Origin: Zoogloeaceae bacterium
Lineage (GTDB): Bacteria > Pseudomonadota > Gammaproteobacteria > Burkholderiales > Rhodocyclaceae
NCBI GenBank assembly: GCA_031273145.1
Contig: JAISSL010000250.1
Coordinates: forward strand, 1-15,505
DNA length: 15,505 nt
Direction of reading: 5' to 3'
In this document: positions 1 to 7,436 of the stretch, one piece after another
How positions within the stretch are numbered: the stretch's first letter is position 1
How the letters are laid out: every line of letters begins with the position of its first letter
The notes under the pieces: model-generated
Told to the model about the DNA's origin: nothing
Databases searched by the model: none
Seen by the model: only the letters and a program-made list of their open reading frames with translations
Translations under genes and position numbers: made by a program

Positions 1-1172
1 TGCTTGCCCTGCAACGCTTGAAGGAAGCGGCAGAAAAGGCCAAGATCGAGCTTTCTTCCAGCACCCAGACGGAAATCAACCTGCCGTACATCACGGCGGA
101 CGCTTCCGGCCCCAAGCACCTGACCCACAAAGTCACCCGTGCCAAATTCGAGGCGCTGGTGGATGACTTGATCGCCCGCACCATCGAGCCGTGCAAGATT
201 GCCTTGAAGGATGCCGGACAGAAAGTGACCGACATTGACGACGTGATTCTGGTCGGCGGCATGACCCGGATGCCCAAGGTGCAGGAGCAGGTCAAGGAAT
301 TCTTCGCCCGCGATCCCAGAAAGGATGTCAATCCCGATGAAGCGGTAGCGGTCGGCGCGGCCATTCAGGGCGGCGTGCTGGTGGGCGAAGTAAAGGATGT
401 CCTCCTGCTTGACGTAACCCCGCTCTCTCTGGGGATTGAGACCTTGGGCGGCGTGATGACCAAGCTGATCCAGAAGAACACCACCATCCCGACCAAGGCA
501 AGCCAGGTCTTTTCCACCGCCGACGACCATCAGTCTGCGGTGACGATTCACGTCCTGCAAGGCGAGCGGGAAATGTCTTCCGGCAACAAGAGCCTGGGGC
601 AGTTCAATCTGGAGGGCATCCCGCCCGCGCCGCGCGGCGTGCCGCAAATCGAAGTGACCTTCGACATTGACGCCAACGGCATCATGCACGTTTCCGCGAA
701 GGACAAGGGCACCGGCAAGGAAAACAAGATTACCATCAAGGCCAATTCCGGCCTCTCGGAAGCGGAAATTCAGGCGATGGTGAAGGATGCCGAACTGCAC
801 GCGGAAGAGGACAAAAAGGCGCGCGAACTGGCCGACGCGAGAAACGGCGCGGATGCCATGACGCACATGGTGAAAAAATCGCTTTCCGACTACGGCGACA
901 AGCTGGATGCCGGGGAAAAGGAAAAAATCGAAGCCGCGATAAAGGCGCTGGAAGAAGCCGCGCGGGGCAACGACAAGGAAGAAATCGCCGCCAAGACCGA
1001 GGCGCTCTCCAAAGCCGCGCAAAAGCTGGGCGAAAAGATATACGCTTCTGAAGGCGCTGCCGGAGAACCCTCTGCTGGCGCCAGCGAAAGCGAGGCAAAG
1101 CCGAAAGAAAGCGACGTGGTGGATGCCGAGTTTACGGAAGTCGACAAACCCGGCGAAAACCATAACCTGTAG
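1..1172 (+). CDS. dnaK: Chaperone protein DnaK (Hsp70), 3' part only
   Basis: This is the C-terminal 389 residues of the Hsp70 chaperone, which binds exposed hydrophobic peptides in the cytosol in an ATP cycle driven by DnaJ and GrpE. The reading frame is open from base 3, so the gene starts before the window and most of the ATPase domain is missing. Visible parts in order are the end of the ATPase domain, with the conserved [10 protein letters not shown] adenosine-site motif (about 246-275), the interdomain linker VLLLDV (from 399), the beta-sandwich substrate domain starting [12 protein letters not shown], and the helical lid rich in Lys, Glu and Ala. The end carries the typical DVVDAEF motif but then a longer tail, [12 protein letters not shown], than in E. 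coli DnaK. The identity is certain. The promoter and the heat-shock control lie outside the window. Confidence 0.98.
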   Translation, partial: LALQRLKEAAEKAKIELSSSTQTEINLPYITADASGPKHLTHKVTRAKFEALVDDLIARTIEPCKIALKDAGQKVTDIDDVILVGGMTRMPKVQEQVKEFFARDPRKDVNPDEAVAVGAAIQGGVLVGEVKDVLLLDVTPLSLGIETLGGVMTKLIQKNTTIPTKASQVFSTADDHQSAVTIHVLQGEREMSSGNKSLGQFNLEGIPPAPRGVPQIEVTFDIDANGIMHVSAKDKGTGKENKITIKANSGLSEAEIQAMVKDAELHAEEDKKARELADARNGADAMTHMVKKSLSDYGDKLDAGEKEKIEAAIKALEEAARGNDKEEIAAKTEALSKAAQKLGEKIYASEGAAGEPSAGASESEAKPKESDVVDAEFTEVDKPGENHNL

Positions 1173-1178
1173 GATAGC

Positions 1179-1234
1179 AAAACGCCGAGATGCCATTTGC
1201 CGGAAATTTTTCCGCAACGGCTTCCGGCGTTTTT
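1179..1234 (+). terminator. Stem-loop with T run between dnaK and the TPM gene
   Basis: AAAACGCCG (1179-1187) pairs perfectly with CGGCGTTTT (1225-1233), and the right arm runs into a stretch of five T (1230-1234). A second small hairpin, CGGAA/TTCCG (1201-1205 and 1210-1214), sits inside the loop. It begins seven bases after the dnaK stop, so it looks like a terminator or partial attenuator that sets dnaK apart from the genes that follow. The U-tract is short and partly used in the stem, so read-through is likely. Confidence 0.55.
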
Positions 1235-1283
1235 CCCTACCCTTTCCGCAGTTCCAGTTTCAACCAATGACAGGAGAAAAAGC

Positions 1284-2036
1284 ATGTTTCAGATGAAAAA
1301 AAACCTCAGGCGAATGCTTGCTTCGCTGTATCTGTTTTGCATGTTTTTTGCCGTGCCTGCTTTTGCGGAAGTTACTTACCCGGAGCATAAGGATAACTAC
1401 GTCAATGATTTTGCCTCAGTTCTGTCCGCGAACCATGCTTCCGCGATACGAGACTCACTTCAGAAACTTCAGCGCGAAACCGGAATTCAGATGGTGGTCG
1501 TCACGGTCAATGCTGTTTCTGATTATGGCGCGGGCGCGACTTCTGTCCCGGTCTTTGCAGCCAACCTTTTCGATCACTGGGGAATCAGCGACAAAACGCA
1601 AAATTCGGGCATCCTGATTTTCCTTTCGCTAAAAGATCGGGAAGTAAAGATTGAAATGGGCAAGGGGTACGCGCACAGATATGACGCGGAAATGCAAAGC
1701 ATCGTAGACTCCACGATGATCCCGCGTTTCAAGCAGGATGACTACTCCGGCGGAATTTACGATGGCGTCCATGCCGTCATTGATACCGTGACAAGGCAGG
1801 TCTCATGGTTTTCATACTACAAATGGCACATTCTCGTGTCTGTTTTGATTGTGGTCTGCATTTTTGCGGGCATCTCCTGCATGAAGTCTGGAAAAAAAGG
1901 CTGGGGATGGGCATTCTTTGCCCTTGCTGGAGCCTTGCTGTTGTTCCTTCTGAAGCTACTTCTGAAACGTAGCGGCAGCAGTAGCGGCTATGGCGGCGGG
2001 AGTTCTGGCGGCGGCGGTGGCGGCGGAAAATTTTGA
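1284..2036 (+). CDS. Secreted/membrane-anchored TPM-domain protein (YgcG-like)
   Basis: This 250-residue protein belongs to the TPM (formerly DUF477) family, small exported domains linked in some members to phosphatase activity or to photosystem II repair, but of unknown role in most bacteria. ATG 1284 is chosen because AGGAG (1272-1276) lies 7 bases before it; an upstream in-frame start at 1197 would place 29 residues before the signal peptide. Residues 1-28 are a signal peptide ending AFA before Glu29. The TPM domain follows (about 33-180, with FASVLS, IQMVVVTV and SGILIFLSL). Then come two hydrophobic segments (WHILVSVLIVVCIFAGI; FFALAGALLLFLLKLLL) and a Gly/Ser tail ending GGGGGGGKF, as is usual in this family. 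A run of eight A (1296-1303) lies at codons 5-7. The gene ends 45 bases before dnaJ and probably shares its transcript. The family is secure, the function unknown. Confidence 0.88.
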   Translation: MFQMKKNLRRMLASLYLFCMFFAVPAFAEVTYPEHKDNYVNDFASVLSANHASAIRDSLQKLQRETGIQMVVVTVNAVSDYGAGATSVPVFAANLFDHWGISDKTQNSGILIFLSLKDREVKIEMGKGYAHRYDAEMQSIVDSTMIPRFKQDDYSGGIYDGVHAVIDTVTRQVSWFSYYKWHILVSVLIVVCIFAGISCMKSGKKGWGWAFFALAGALLLFLLKLLLKRSGSSSGYGGGSSGGGGGGGKF

Positions 2037-2081
2037 CGCGCGGTTTATGTGACGCTGAATGACAAGTTGAGGAAACAGTCC

Positions 2082-3209
2082 ATGTCGAAAAAAGATTTTT
2101 ATGAAGTGCTCGGCGTTAATCAGGACGCAAGCGAAGAGGAAATCAAGAAAGCCTATCGCAAGCTCGCCATGAAACACCACCCGGACAGAAACCCGGATAA
2201 TCCATCGGCGGAAGAAAAGTTCAAGGAAGCCAAGGAAGCCTACGAGATTCTGTCGGACGCGCAAAAGCGCGCGGCCTACGACCAGTACGGCCATGCCGGG
2301 ATTGACCCGCAGACCACGTTTGCCGGCGGGCAGGGATTTGGCAATTTTAGCGACGCATTCGGCGGCATTTTCGACGAGATATTCGTCAATCGCGCGGGCG
2401 GCGGGCGGAGTGGCGTTTATCGGGGCGCGGACTTGCGCTACAACCTGGAAATTACTCTGGAACAGGCCGCCAAGGGAACGGAAACGAAAATTCGCATTCC
2501 CGCCATGGAATCCTGCGATACCTGCCACGGCTCAGGCGCAAGGCCGGGTACGGAACCCAAGTCCTGCCCCACCTGCAACGGTTCCGGGCAGATTCGCTTG
2601 CAGCAGGGCTTTTTCTCCATTCAGCAAACCTGTCATAAATGTCATGGCACCGGGCGTTTCGTCTCCGACCCTTGTGTGGATTGTCAGGGTTCGGGGCGGG
2701 TCAAGCGGCACAAGACCCTGGCGGTCAAACTCCCGGCCGGAGTGGATGAAGGGCAGCACATTCGGCTTGGCGGCGAGGGCGAACACGGCATAAACGGCGG
2801 CCCGCCGGGCGACCTTTACGTGCAGGTGCATTTGAAGCCGCATCAAATGTTTACCCGCGAGCATAACAACCTGCATTGCGAAATGCCGATTTCTTTTACG
2901 ACAGCGGCGCTGGGCGGGGAGATCGAAATTCCCACTTTGGATGGCGCGGCCAACCTGAAAATTCCGCCGGAAACCCAGAGCGGACAGATTTTTCGTCTGC
3001 GCGGCAAGGGCATCAAAGTGGTTCGCGGCAGCCTGTATGGCGATTTGCTCTGTCATGTCGTGGTTGAGACGCCGGTACGCCTGACCGAACGGCAGAAAGA
3101 ACTGCTGCGGGAACTGGAAGAACTCTCCAGCGGCAAGGATGGCGTCAAACACAATCCCCGCGCCCAGTCCTGGATGGACAAGGTACGCGACTTTTTCGCC
3201 TCCCCATGA
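2082..3209 (+). CDS. dnaJ: Chaperone protein DnaJ (Hsp40)
   Basis: DnaJ is the Hsp40 co-chaperone that delivers unfolded clients to DnaK and triggers its ATP hydrolysis. The 375-residue product matches the usual length (376 in E. coli). ATG 2082 is preceded by GAGGAA (2069-2074) with a 7-base spacer and gives the standard [12 protein letters not shown] start; an in-frame GTG at 2049 would add 11 residues and is less likely. The J-domain (1-70) has the HPD motif at 33-35. A Gly/Phe-rich stretch follows (about 75-115). The zinc domain carries all four CxxCxGxG repeats ([32 protein letters not shown]). The C-terminal client-binding domains include [12 protein letters not shown]. The stop overlaps the start of prfC by four bases. 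Here dnaJ is separated from dnaK by a TPM gene. Confidence 0.98.
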   Translation: MSKKDFYEVLGVNQDASEEEIKKAYRKLAMKHHPDRNPDNPSAEEKFKEAKEAYEILSDAQKRAAYDQYGHAGIDPQTTFAGGQGFGNFSDAFGGIFDEIFVNRAGGGRSGVYRGADLRYNLEITLEQAAKGTETKIRIPAMESCDTCHGSGARPGTEPKSCPTCNGSGQIRLQQGFFSIQQTCHKCHGTGRFVSDPCVDCQGSGRVKRHKTLAVKLPAGVDEGQHIRLGGEGEHGINGGPPGDLYVQVHLKPHQMFTREHNNLHCEMPISFTTAALGGEIEIPTLDGAANLKIPPETQSGQIFRLRGKGIKVVRGSLYGDLLCHVVVETPVRLTERQKELLRELEELSSGKDGVKHNPRAQSWMDKVRDFFASP

Positions 3210-4819
3210 CGGCTTCTGTTTCGCCCCATGCCGGGGAAGTACGCCGCCGCCGCACCTTCGCCATCATCTCCCACCCGGACGCGGGCAAGACGACGCTCAC
3301 TGAAAAGCTGCTCCTGTTTGCGGGCGCAATCCAGATTGCGGGCAGCGTCAAGGCGCGCAAGGCTACGCGCCACGCGACATCCGACTGGATGGAGATTGAA
3401 AAGCAGCGCGGCATTTCGGTGGCTTCCTCGGTCATGCAGATCGAGTACCGGGATTGCGTCATCAACCTGCTGGATACGCCGGGGCACCAGGATTTTTCGG
3501 AAGACACTTATCGGGTCTTGACCGCCGTGGATGCGGCCTTGATGGTGATTGACGCGGCAAACGGCGTGGAAGAACAGACCCGACGCTTGATTGAGGTGTG
3601 CCGCGCCCGCAATACGCCGGTATTGACGTTCGTAAACAAACTCGACCGGGAAGTGCGCGAGCCACTTGATTTGCTGGATGAGATTGAGGCCGCGCTGGGC
3701 ATGGCATCCGTTCCGCTGACCTGGCCGATTGGACAGGGCAAACTTTTTCATGGCATTTACGATTTGCGGGAGGATTCCATCCGGGTCTTTCGTCCCGGCG
3801 CGGATCGTCGCCCGGATGACGATGAAATCGTAAACGGGCTGGATACGGCGCTGCTTCAGCAGCGTTTCGGGAGTGAGTACGCCAGGGCAGCGGAAGAAAT
3901 GGCGCTGGTCAGGGAAGCCATGCCAACTTTTGCAGAGGCTGAATTTCTGGCGGCGCGACAAACGCCGGTCTTTTTTGGTTCGGCCATCAATAATTTCGGC
4001 GTGCGGGAAGTGCTGGACGCGCTGGTCGACTTGGCCCCTTCTCCCGGCGCAAGAAAGGCTCTCTCCCGCGTGGTGCAGCCGGATGAAGCGAAGTTTTCCG
4101 GCGTCGTCTTCAAGATTCAGGCCAACATGGACCCCGCCCACCGCGACCGGATTGCCTTTCTGCGTGTCTGTTCCGGGCGTTTTGAGCCGGGGATGCGCCT
4201 GAAGGTCAAGCGAACCGGCAAGGAGATGCGCCCGACCAATGTCGTCACCTTCCTTTCCCAACGGCGGGATCGGGTCGAATCCGCCTATGCGGGCGACATC
4301 ATCGGCATTACGACGCACGGCGGCCTGCAACTGGGCGATTCCCTTTCCGAAGGCGAGGCGCTACAATTCACGGGCTTGCCTTTTTTCGCGCCGGAACTCT
4401 TCAACGCGATCGAGCTTTCCGACCCCATGAAATCCAAGCAGCTTGCCAAGGGCTTGCGGGAATTGGGAGAAGAGGGCGCAATTCAGGTCTTTCGTCCGCT
4501 CTTGGGCAGCCTGATGCTGCTGGGCGCGGTTGGGCAACTGCAATTCGAGGTGGTTCTGCATCGCCTGAAAACGGAGTATGGCGTGGAGGCCAGACTTTCC
4601 GCCGCGAACTATACCGGCGCGCGCTGGATTTCCTGCCACGACCCGGTGGAATTGAACCGCTTTGTCCACGCCAATGGCGGCAAGATTTATCTGGATGCGG
4701 CCGAAGCCCATGCGTACCTTTTGACTTCCCGCTTCGACCTGGGCTTGACTCAGGAGCGCTGGCCGAACATCGAATTCCATCCCATGCGCGAACATACCGG
4801 ATTGATGCTGCAAGGCTGA
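3206..4819 (+). CDS. prfC: Peptide chain release factor 3 (RF3)
   Basis: RF3 is the GTPase that removes RF1 or RF2 from the ribosome after peptide release and takes part in post-peptidyl-transfer quality control. The 537-residue product fits the family (529 in E. coli). The GTPase domain shows G1 SHPDAGKT (22-29), the EKQRGISV switch region (65-72), G3 DTPGH (90-94) and G4 NKLD (144-147). Later segments carry RF3 features such as [16 protein letters not shown] and [11 protein letters not shown]. The start ATG overlaps the dnaJ stop (ATGA, 3206-3209), which implies translational coupling. The alternative, EF-G or another translation GTPase, is unlikely because of the [17 protein letters not shown] start and the overall length. 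No promoter is seen inside dnaJ, so prfC should follow dnaJ expression. Confidence 0.97.
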   Translation: MTASVSPHAGEVRRRRTFAIISHPDAGKTTLTEKLLLFAGAIQIAGSVKARKATRHATSDWMEIEKQRGISVASSVMQIEYRDCVINLLDTPGHQDFSEDTYRVLTAVDAALMVIDAANGVEEQTRRLIEVCRARNTPVLTFVNKLDREVREPLDLLDEIEAALGMASVPLTWPIGQGKLFHGIYDLREDSIRVFRPGADRRPDDDEIVNGLDTALLQQRFGSEYARAAEEMALVREAMPTFAEAEFLAARQTPVFFGSAINNFGVREVLDALVDLAPSPGARKALSRVVQPDEAKFSGVVFKIQANMDPAHRDRIAFLRVCSGRFEPGMRLKVKRTGKEMRPTNVVTFLSQRRDRVESAYAGDIIGITTHGGLQLGDSLSEGEALQFTGLPFFAPELFNAIELSDPMKSKQLAKGLRELGEEGAIQVFRPLLGSLMLLGAVGQLQFEVVLHRLKTEYGVEARLSAANYTGARWISCHDPVELNRFVHANGGKIYLDAAEAHAYLLTSRFDLGLTQERWPNIEFHPMREHTGLMLQG

Positions 4820-4851
4820 TGTCCTGGCAAGGTCAATAAAGTGCCGTCTGC

Positions 4852-4881
4852 AAGATAAAACAAGGGCGGCTTGCGCCGCCC
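4852..4881 (-). terminator. Terminator of the Bax-inhibitor family gene, in the convergent gap after prfC
   Basis: GGGCGGC (4864-4870), loop TTGC, and GCCGCCC (4875-4881) form a perfect 7-bp stem. Read on the - strand it is followed by TTGTTTTATC, a usable U-rich tail, so it terminates the - strand gene ending at 4908. On the + strand it is followed by TGCAATGTTTGC, so it would be weaker for prfC, though it may act on both. The rest of the 88-base gap holds a 13-base fragment (4842-4854) shared with the repeat found around the porin. Confidence 0.75.
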
Positions 4882-4907
4882 TGCAATGTTTGCAAAACCT
4901 TCTTTTC

Positions 4908-5600
4908 TCAATCGTCACCGGAGAAGGCGCCCAGAATGTGCAACAGGCTGGTGAAGAGGTTGTAGAGGCTCACGTAGAGGGTTACGGTTGCCATGATGTA
5001 GTTGGTTTCGCCGCCGCGCAGGATGCTCTGGGTTTCATAGAGAATCAGCCCCGTCATCAGAAGTACGAAAGCGCCGGAAACCGCAAGCGCCAGAAGCGGC
5101 ATCGAGAAGAAGTACGCCGCCAGTCCGGCCAGAAAGGCTACCAGAATTCCGGCGAACAGGAAGTTGCCTAGAAAGCTGAAATCCCGCTTTGAGGTAAGCG
5201 CAATGGCGGACATGGAGAAGAAAATGACCGCCGTGCCGCCCAAGGCCATCATGACGAGCTGGCCGCCATTGGGCAGCGAGAGATAGGCGCTCAACAGGGG
5301 GCCCAGGGTATAGCCGAGAAAGCCGGTCAGGGCAAAGACGAGCAGGATGCCCATGCTGCTGTTGCGGCATTTGGTAACGCCAAAAAGCAGGGCGAAATAG
5401 CCGACCAGGGTGATGATCGGGTGCAGGAAAGGGGCATTCAGGGCGGCCGCGACTCCGGCGACCACGGCGCTGAAAGCCAGTGTCATGGAAAGCAGCAGAT
5501 AGGTGTTGCGTAGAACCTTGCGCGCTTCTGCCGAAGCCAGTTCGACCGCGCTTCCTTCTACAGCAACCGCATTCTGAAAAGAACGTTCATTCATGTTCAT
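4908..5600 (-). CDS. Bax inhibitor-1/YccA family inner-membrane protein
   Basis: This 230-residue, very hydrophobic protein is a member of the Bax inhibitor-1 (UPF0005) family, to which E. coli YbhL and YccA belong. Family members have seven transmembrane helices. Some act as pH-sensitive calcium leak channels, and YccA modulates the FtsH protease; which applies here cannot be told. After a polar N-terminus (1-27) the family pattern of closely packed membrane spans follows, including LRNTYLLLSMTLAFSAVVAG and the conserved end ETQSILRGG, YIMATVTLYVSLYNLFTSLLHIL, then a short acidic tail (SGDD) of the type tied to the channel gate. ATG 5600 is preferred over the ATG two codons in because GGAGG (5612-5608 on the - strand) lies 7 bases upstream. 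It is a single-gene unit with its own terminator, convergent with prfC and divergent from the porin. Confidence 0.93.
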   Translation of the reverse strand: MNMNERSFQNAVAVEGSAVELASAEARKVLRNTYLLLSMTLAFSAVVAGVAAALNAPFLHPIITLVGYFALLFGVTKCRNSSMGILLVFALTGFLGYTLGPLLSAYLSLPNGGQLVMMALGGTAVIFFSMSAIALTSKRDFSFLGNFLFAGILVAFLAGLAAYFFSMPLLALAVSGAFVLLMTGLILYETQSILRGGETNYIMATVTLYVSLYNLFTSLLHILGAFSGDD

Positions 5601-5703
5601 GGGGGAACCTCCAGGTTAAAGACAATGAGAGAACTGAAATGTTTGGAGTTTTTAGTTTAACACCTTCCTGGAAAAATCGAAAACGCCGGACAAAACGGAT
5701 GAA

Positions 5704-5738
5704 GGGCTGTCAGGCAGATGATGGCCGCCTGACCGCCC
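5704..5738. repeat. Long GC-rich hairpin upstream of the porin
   Basis: GGGCTGTCAGGC (5704-5715) pairs with GCCTGACCGCCC (5727-5738) with a single mismatch and an 11-base loop. There is no T run on the + strand after it. Its right arm could instead pair with GGGCGG at 5750-5755, which lies in the adjacent repeat unit, so the block can fold in more than one way. It could be an attenuator-like structure or part of an intergenic repeat element. Confidence 0.6.
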
Positions 5739-5748
5739 TGCGGCAAAG

Positions 5749-5770
5749 CGGGCGGCAGGTCTTGCAGACG
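5749..5770 (-). repeat. Left copy of a 22-base inverted repeat flanking the porin
   Basis: The 22 bases here are the exact reverse complement of 7323-7344 on the other side of the porin gene. The core is GCAGGTCTTGCAGACG on the + strand. A 13-base part of the same unit (GCCGTCTGCAAGA) also occurs at 4842-4854. Confidence 0.85.
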
Positions 5771-5923
5771 CTATGGATTTCGTAGCGCATTTATACAAAA
5801 TAACCCTTTTATAACAAAAGGATCAGCGATAAAACATCGGATTTGTTCCAGGTTGTGTTATGTTTCCGTGTCTTTTGATGGAACCCGGATTCCGCTTCTT
5901 TTTACTTCGATGAGGAAAACATC

Positions 5924-7153
5924 ATGCAGCAAAAACTGATTGTGCTTGCCGTAGCCGCTTTTGCTTCAGCTGCGGCCTTTGCTCAAACCAACCGACCGGC
6001 TTCATCCCAGCAACAGCAACAAAGGCCGGCCGCATCACAACAACAGCCACAGCGACCCGCTCAGGCTGCCAGCGCTGCCCCTGGCAAACCCCTTTTCTCC
6101 CTCTATGGTACGGATCTTTCCCTCTATGGCGTTTTGGATGGGGGTGTCTCCTACCGCATGGCCAGTGGCATGGACAATGCGCTTACCGTTGACTCTGGAA
6201 TTTCTGAGGACAACCGTCTGGGCGTCAATGCCGTGAGAGACCTGGGTAACGGACTCTCTCTCCTGGGCACGCTGGAAATAGGATTCGCTCTGGATGTTGA
6301 TTCGGACGAAGGTAAAGACATCTGGGGGCGGCAAGCCTTTGTGGGGCTGGCCGGCGGCTTTGGTAAGGTTGTCACGGGCACTCTCTTTACGCCGCATTAC
6401 ACCTTCGTCTCCGATATTGACCCCTTTCAGGCGGGGACGGTTGGCTCGTACCGCAACATATTCAACACTGGTAGCAGTAGCAGCGCGGATGATTTTCTAG
6501 CTAAATATTGCAAAACGCTTGCAAATATAGAAGATGATCCCGACGACCTTCCCGAGCAGTGTAAGAATGTGGGAGAAAGTCAGGGCGCAAACCTGTTCGA
6601 CCCCGACCGGATGGATAATGCCATTGCCTACACGTCGCCGAACTTCTCTGGTTTCACCATAACGGGAGCCTACTCTGCCAAGATCAGCGGGCATGACGCG
6701 GGTACCAGCAAGGATTACAAAATGTTGGCGCTGGCGCCACGCTACACGAGCGGCCCGTTGGACATCGGTCTTTCCTTTTACACGATCACCGAAGCAGACG
6801 TGACCAACATTACGCTGGGGGGGACTATTGACACAGGCCCGATCAAACTCCATGCCTTCGCTTCTCACAACCAGCAGGACAGTAACAAGACGGATAACTT
6901 CATGCTGGGTCTCACCATCCCCTTCGACAAGAAACATGCCGCTCAGACCTCCTTTAACTACGGCAGAAGCGACGGGGGGGGAAATGCCTGGCAGTTCGCG
7001 TTCGGGTACACCTACAACTTCGATGAGCAAGCCAGCTTCTACGCAGCTCTTGCAAAAGCCGACAACGTAGTTGTGGCGGACAACCGCGCAGACACTGGCC
7101 GTGCCTACGACAGCGGCGTCGGCATCCAGGCCGGACTGAAATACAAATTCTGA
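5924..7153 (+). CDS. Outer-membrane porin (general Gram-negative porin family)
   Basis: The 409-residue product is a 16-strand trimeric-type porin of the kind common in betaproteobacteria, forming a diffusion channel in the outer membrane. ATG 5924 follows GAGGAA (5912-5917) with a 6-base spacer. Residues 1-20 are a signal peptide ending AAAFA. An unusual Gln/Pro/Ala linker (21-55) contains a decapeptide repeat before the barrel starts at LYGTDLSLYGVLDGGVSYR. Strands of alternating residues continue to the end, which is YKF with the terminal Phe needed for barrel assembly. The GTLFTPHYTFVSDIDPFQAG segment (152-171) resembles the loop-3 region of betaproteobacterial porins. Just after it lies an acidic stretch bounded by Cys196 and Cys213, rare in porins. 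Two G tracts (7 bases at 6817, 8 bases at 6974) fall in the coding region. The frame is intact as read. Confidence 0.93.
   Translation: MQQKLIVLAVAAFASAAAFAQTNRPASSQQQQQRPAASQQQPQRPAQAASAAPGKPLFSLYGTDLSLYGVLDGGVSYRMASGMDNALTVDSGISEDNRLGVNAVRDLGNGLSLLGTLEIGFALDVDSDEGKDIWGRQAFVGLAGGFGKVVTGTLFTPHYTFVSDIDPFQAGTVGSYRNIFNTGSSSSADDFLAKYCKTLANIEDDPDDLPEQCKNVGESQGANLFDPDRMDNAIAYTSPNFSGFTITGAYSAKISGHDAGTSKDYKMLALAPRYTSGPLDIGLSFYTITEADVTNITLGGTIDTGPIKLHAFASHNQQDSNKTDNFMLGLTIPFDKKHAAQTSFNYGRSDGGGNAWQFAFGYTYNFDEQASFYAALAKADNVVVADNRADTGRAYDSGVGIQAGLKYKF
5993..6052 (+). repeat. 30-bp imperfect tandem repeat in the porin gene
   Basis: Two 30-bp units (5993-6022 and 6023-6052) encode RPASSQQQQQ and RPAASQQQPQ, and a third partial unit (RPAQAAS) follows. 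The DNA is rich in CAA/CAG. The unit lies between the signal peptide and the first barrel strand. Confidence 0.8.
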
Positions 7154-7213
7154 CGCGCATCAAAAACCCTGACTTGCGAAAAGCCCTCTGCTTTTTTTGG
7201 GCAGGGATGACTC

Positions 7214-7245
7214 AAAACAGGCGCTCCCATGAGCGCCTGTTTTTT
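7214..7245 (+). terminator. Rho-independent terminator of the porin gene
   Basis: CAGGCGCTC (7218-7226), loop CCAT, and GAGCGCCTG (7231-7239) make a perfect 9-bp stem, extended by AAAA (7214-7217) against TTTT, and followed by six T (7240-7245). It lies 60 bases after the porin stop. The AAAA on the left gives a short U-tract in the other direction too, so it may also stop transcripts from the - strand OmpA-domain gene. Confidence 0.93.
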
Positions 7246-7248
7246 GCC

Positions 7249-7360
7249 GGGACGCAGGTTGCGTCCCCTACGAGTTGTTCAATGCGAAGTACCCATAAAC
7301 TGTCCGTAGGGGCGGCGGATGCCGTCTGCAAGACCTGCCGCCCGCAAGACCTGCCGCCCG
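7249..7360. repeat. Composite intergenic repeat element with nested inverted and tandem repeats
   Basis: Four pieces of structure are packed here. GGGACGCA (7249-7256) and TGCGTCCC (7260-7267) form a hairpin with a 3-base loop. CCCCTACG (7265-7272) is repeated inverted as CGTAGGGG (7305-7312). GGGCGGC (7310-7316) pairs with GCCGCCC (7337-7343). The unit CAAGACCTGCCGCCCG occurs twice in direct tandem (7329-7344 and 7345-7360). Bases 7323-7344 are the inverted partner of 5749-5770. The region encodes no convincing protein. It looks like a small non-coding repeat (REP- or MITE-like), but no transposase or target duplication was identified. Confidence 0.7.
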
Positions 7361-7417
7361 TGTCATGTTTTAGTTCCGGTTGAGGGCTGGAGATTCCATC
7401 ATGTACAGGATTAAACA

Positions 7418-7436
7418 GAATCCGCTCTAGGGATTC
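7418..7436 (-). terminator. Possible weak terminator of the flagellar operon
   Basis: GAATCC (7418-7423) and GGATTC (7431-7436) form a 6-bp stem around the stop codon of the OmpA-domain gene. On the - strand it is followed by TGTTTAAT, a poor U-tract. The stem is short and partly coding, so the stronger structures further on may be the real stop. Confidence 0.3.

Larger units (their letters stand above)
5601..5923. other. Intergenic region between the divergent Bax-inhibitor gene and porin gene
   Basis: This 323-base stretch has no convincing gene. It should hold promoters for both neighbours, but I see no clear -35/-10 pair for either. It has three parts: an ordinary leader next to the - strand gene (5601-5700), a GC-rich structured block with a long hairpin and a repeat unit (5704-5770), and an AT-rich block (5788-5900) with the small palindrome CCTTTT-ATAAC-AAAAGG (5805-5821). 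That AT-rich block is the most likely site for the porin promoter or operator. A 101-codon open frame across it extends from inside the - strand gene and has no recognisable protein features. Confidence 0.7.

Noticed and set aside
2049..2081. Upstream GTG start for dnaJ
   Set aside because: It would add 11 residues before the universal [11 protein letters not shown] start, and the good ribosome site at 2069-2074 serves ATG 2082.
3053..4330. 425-codon - strand open frame opposite prfC
   Set aside because: prfC has all GTPase motifs in the other strand; this one has none and no ribosome site.
5480..5785. 101-codon + strand open frame across the divergent intergenic region
   Set aside because: It starts inside the Bax-inhibitor gene on the other strand and runs over the hairpin and repeat; no protein features.
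5788..5850. Defined sigma-70 promoter for the porin
   Set aside because: Several TATA-like hexamers exist but none has an acceptable -35 at 16-18 bases, so no single site is claimed.
7249..7360. CRISPR array
   Set aside because: The repeats are two adjacent 16-base units without spacers, and no cas gene is present.
7174..7383. 69-codon open frame after the porin
   Set aside because: It runs through the porin terminator and the repeat element, and its sequence is dictated by those structures.
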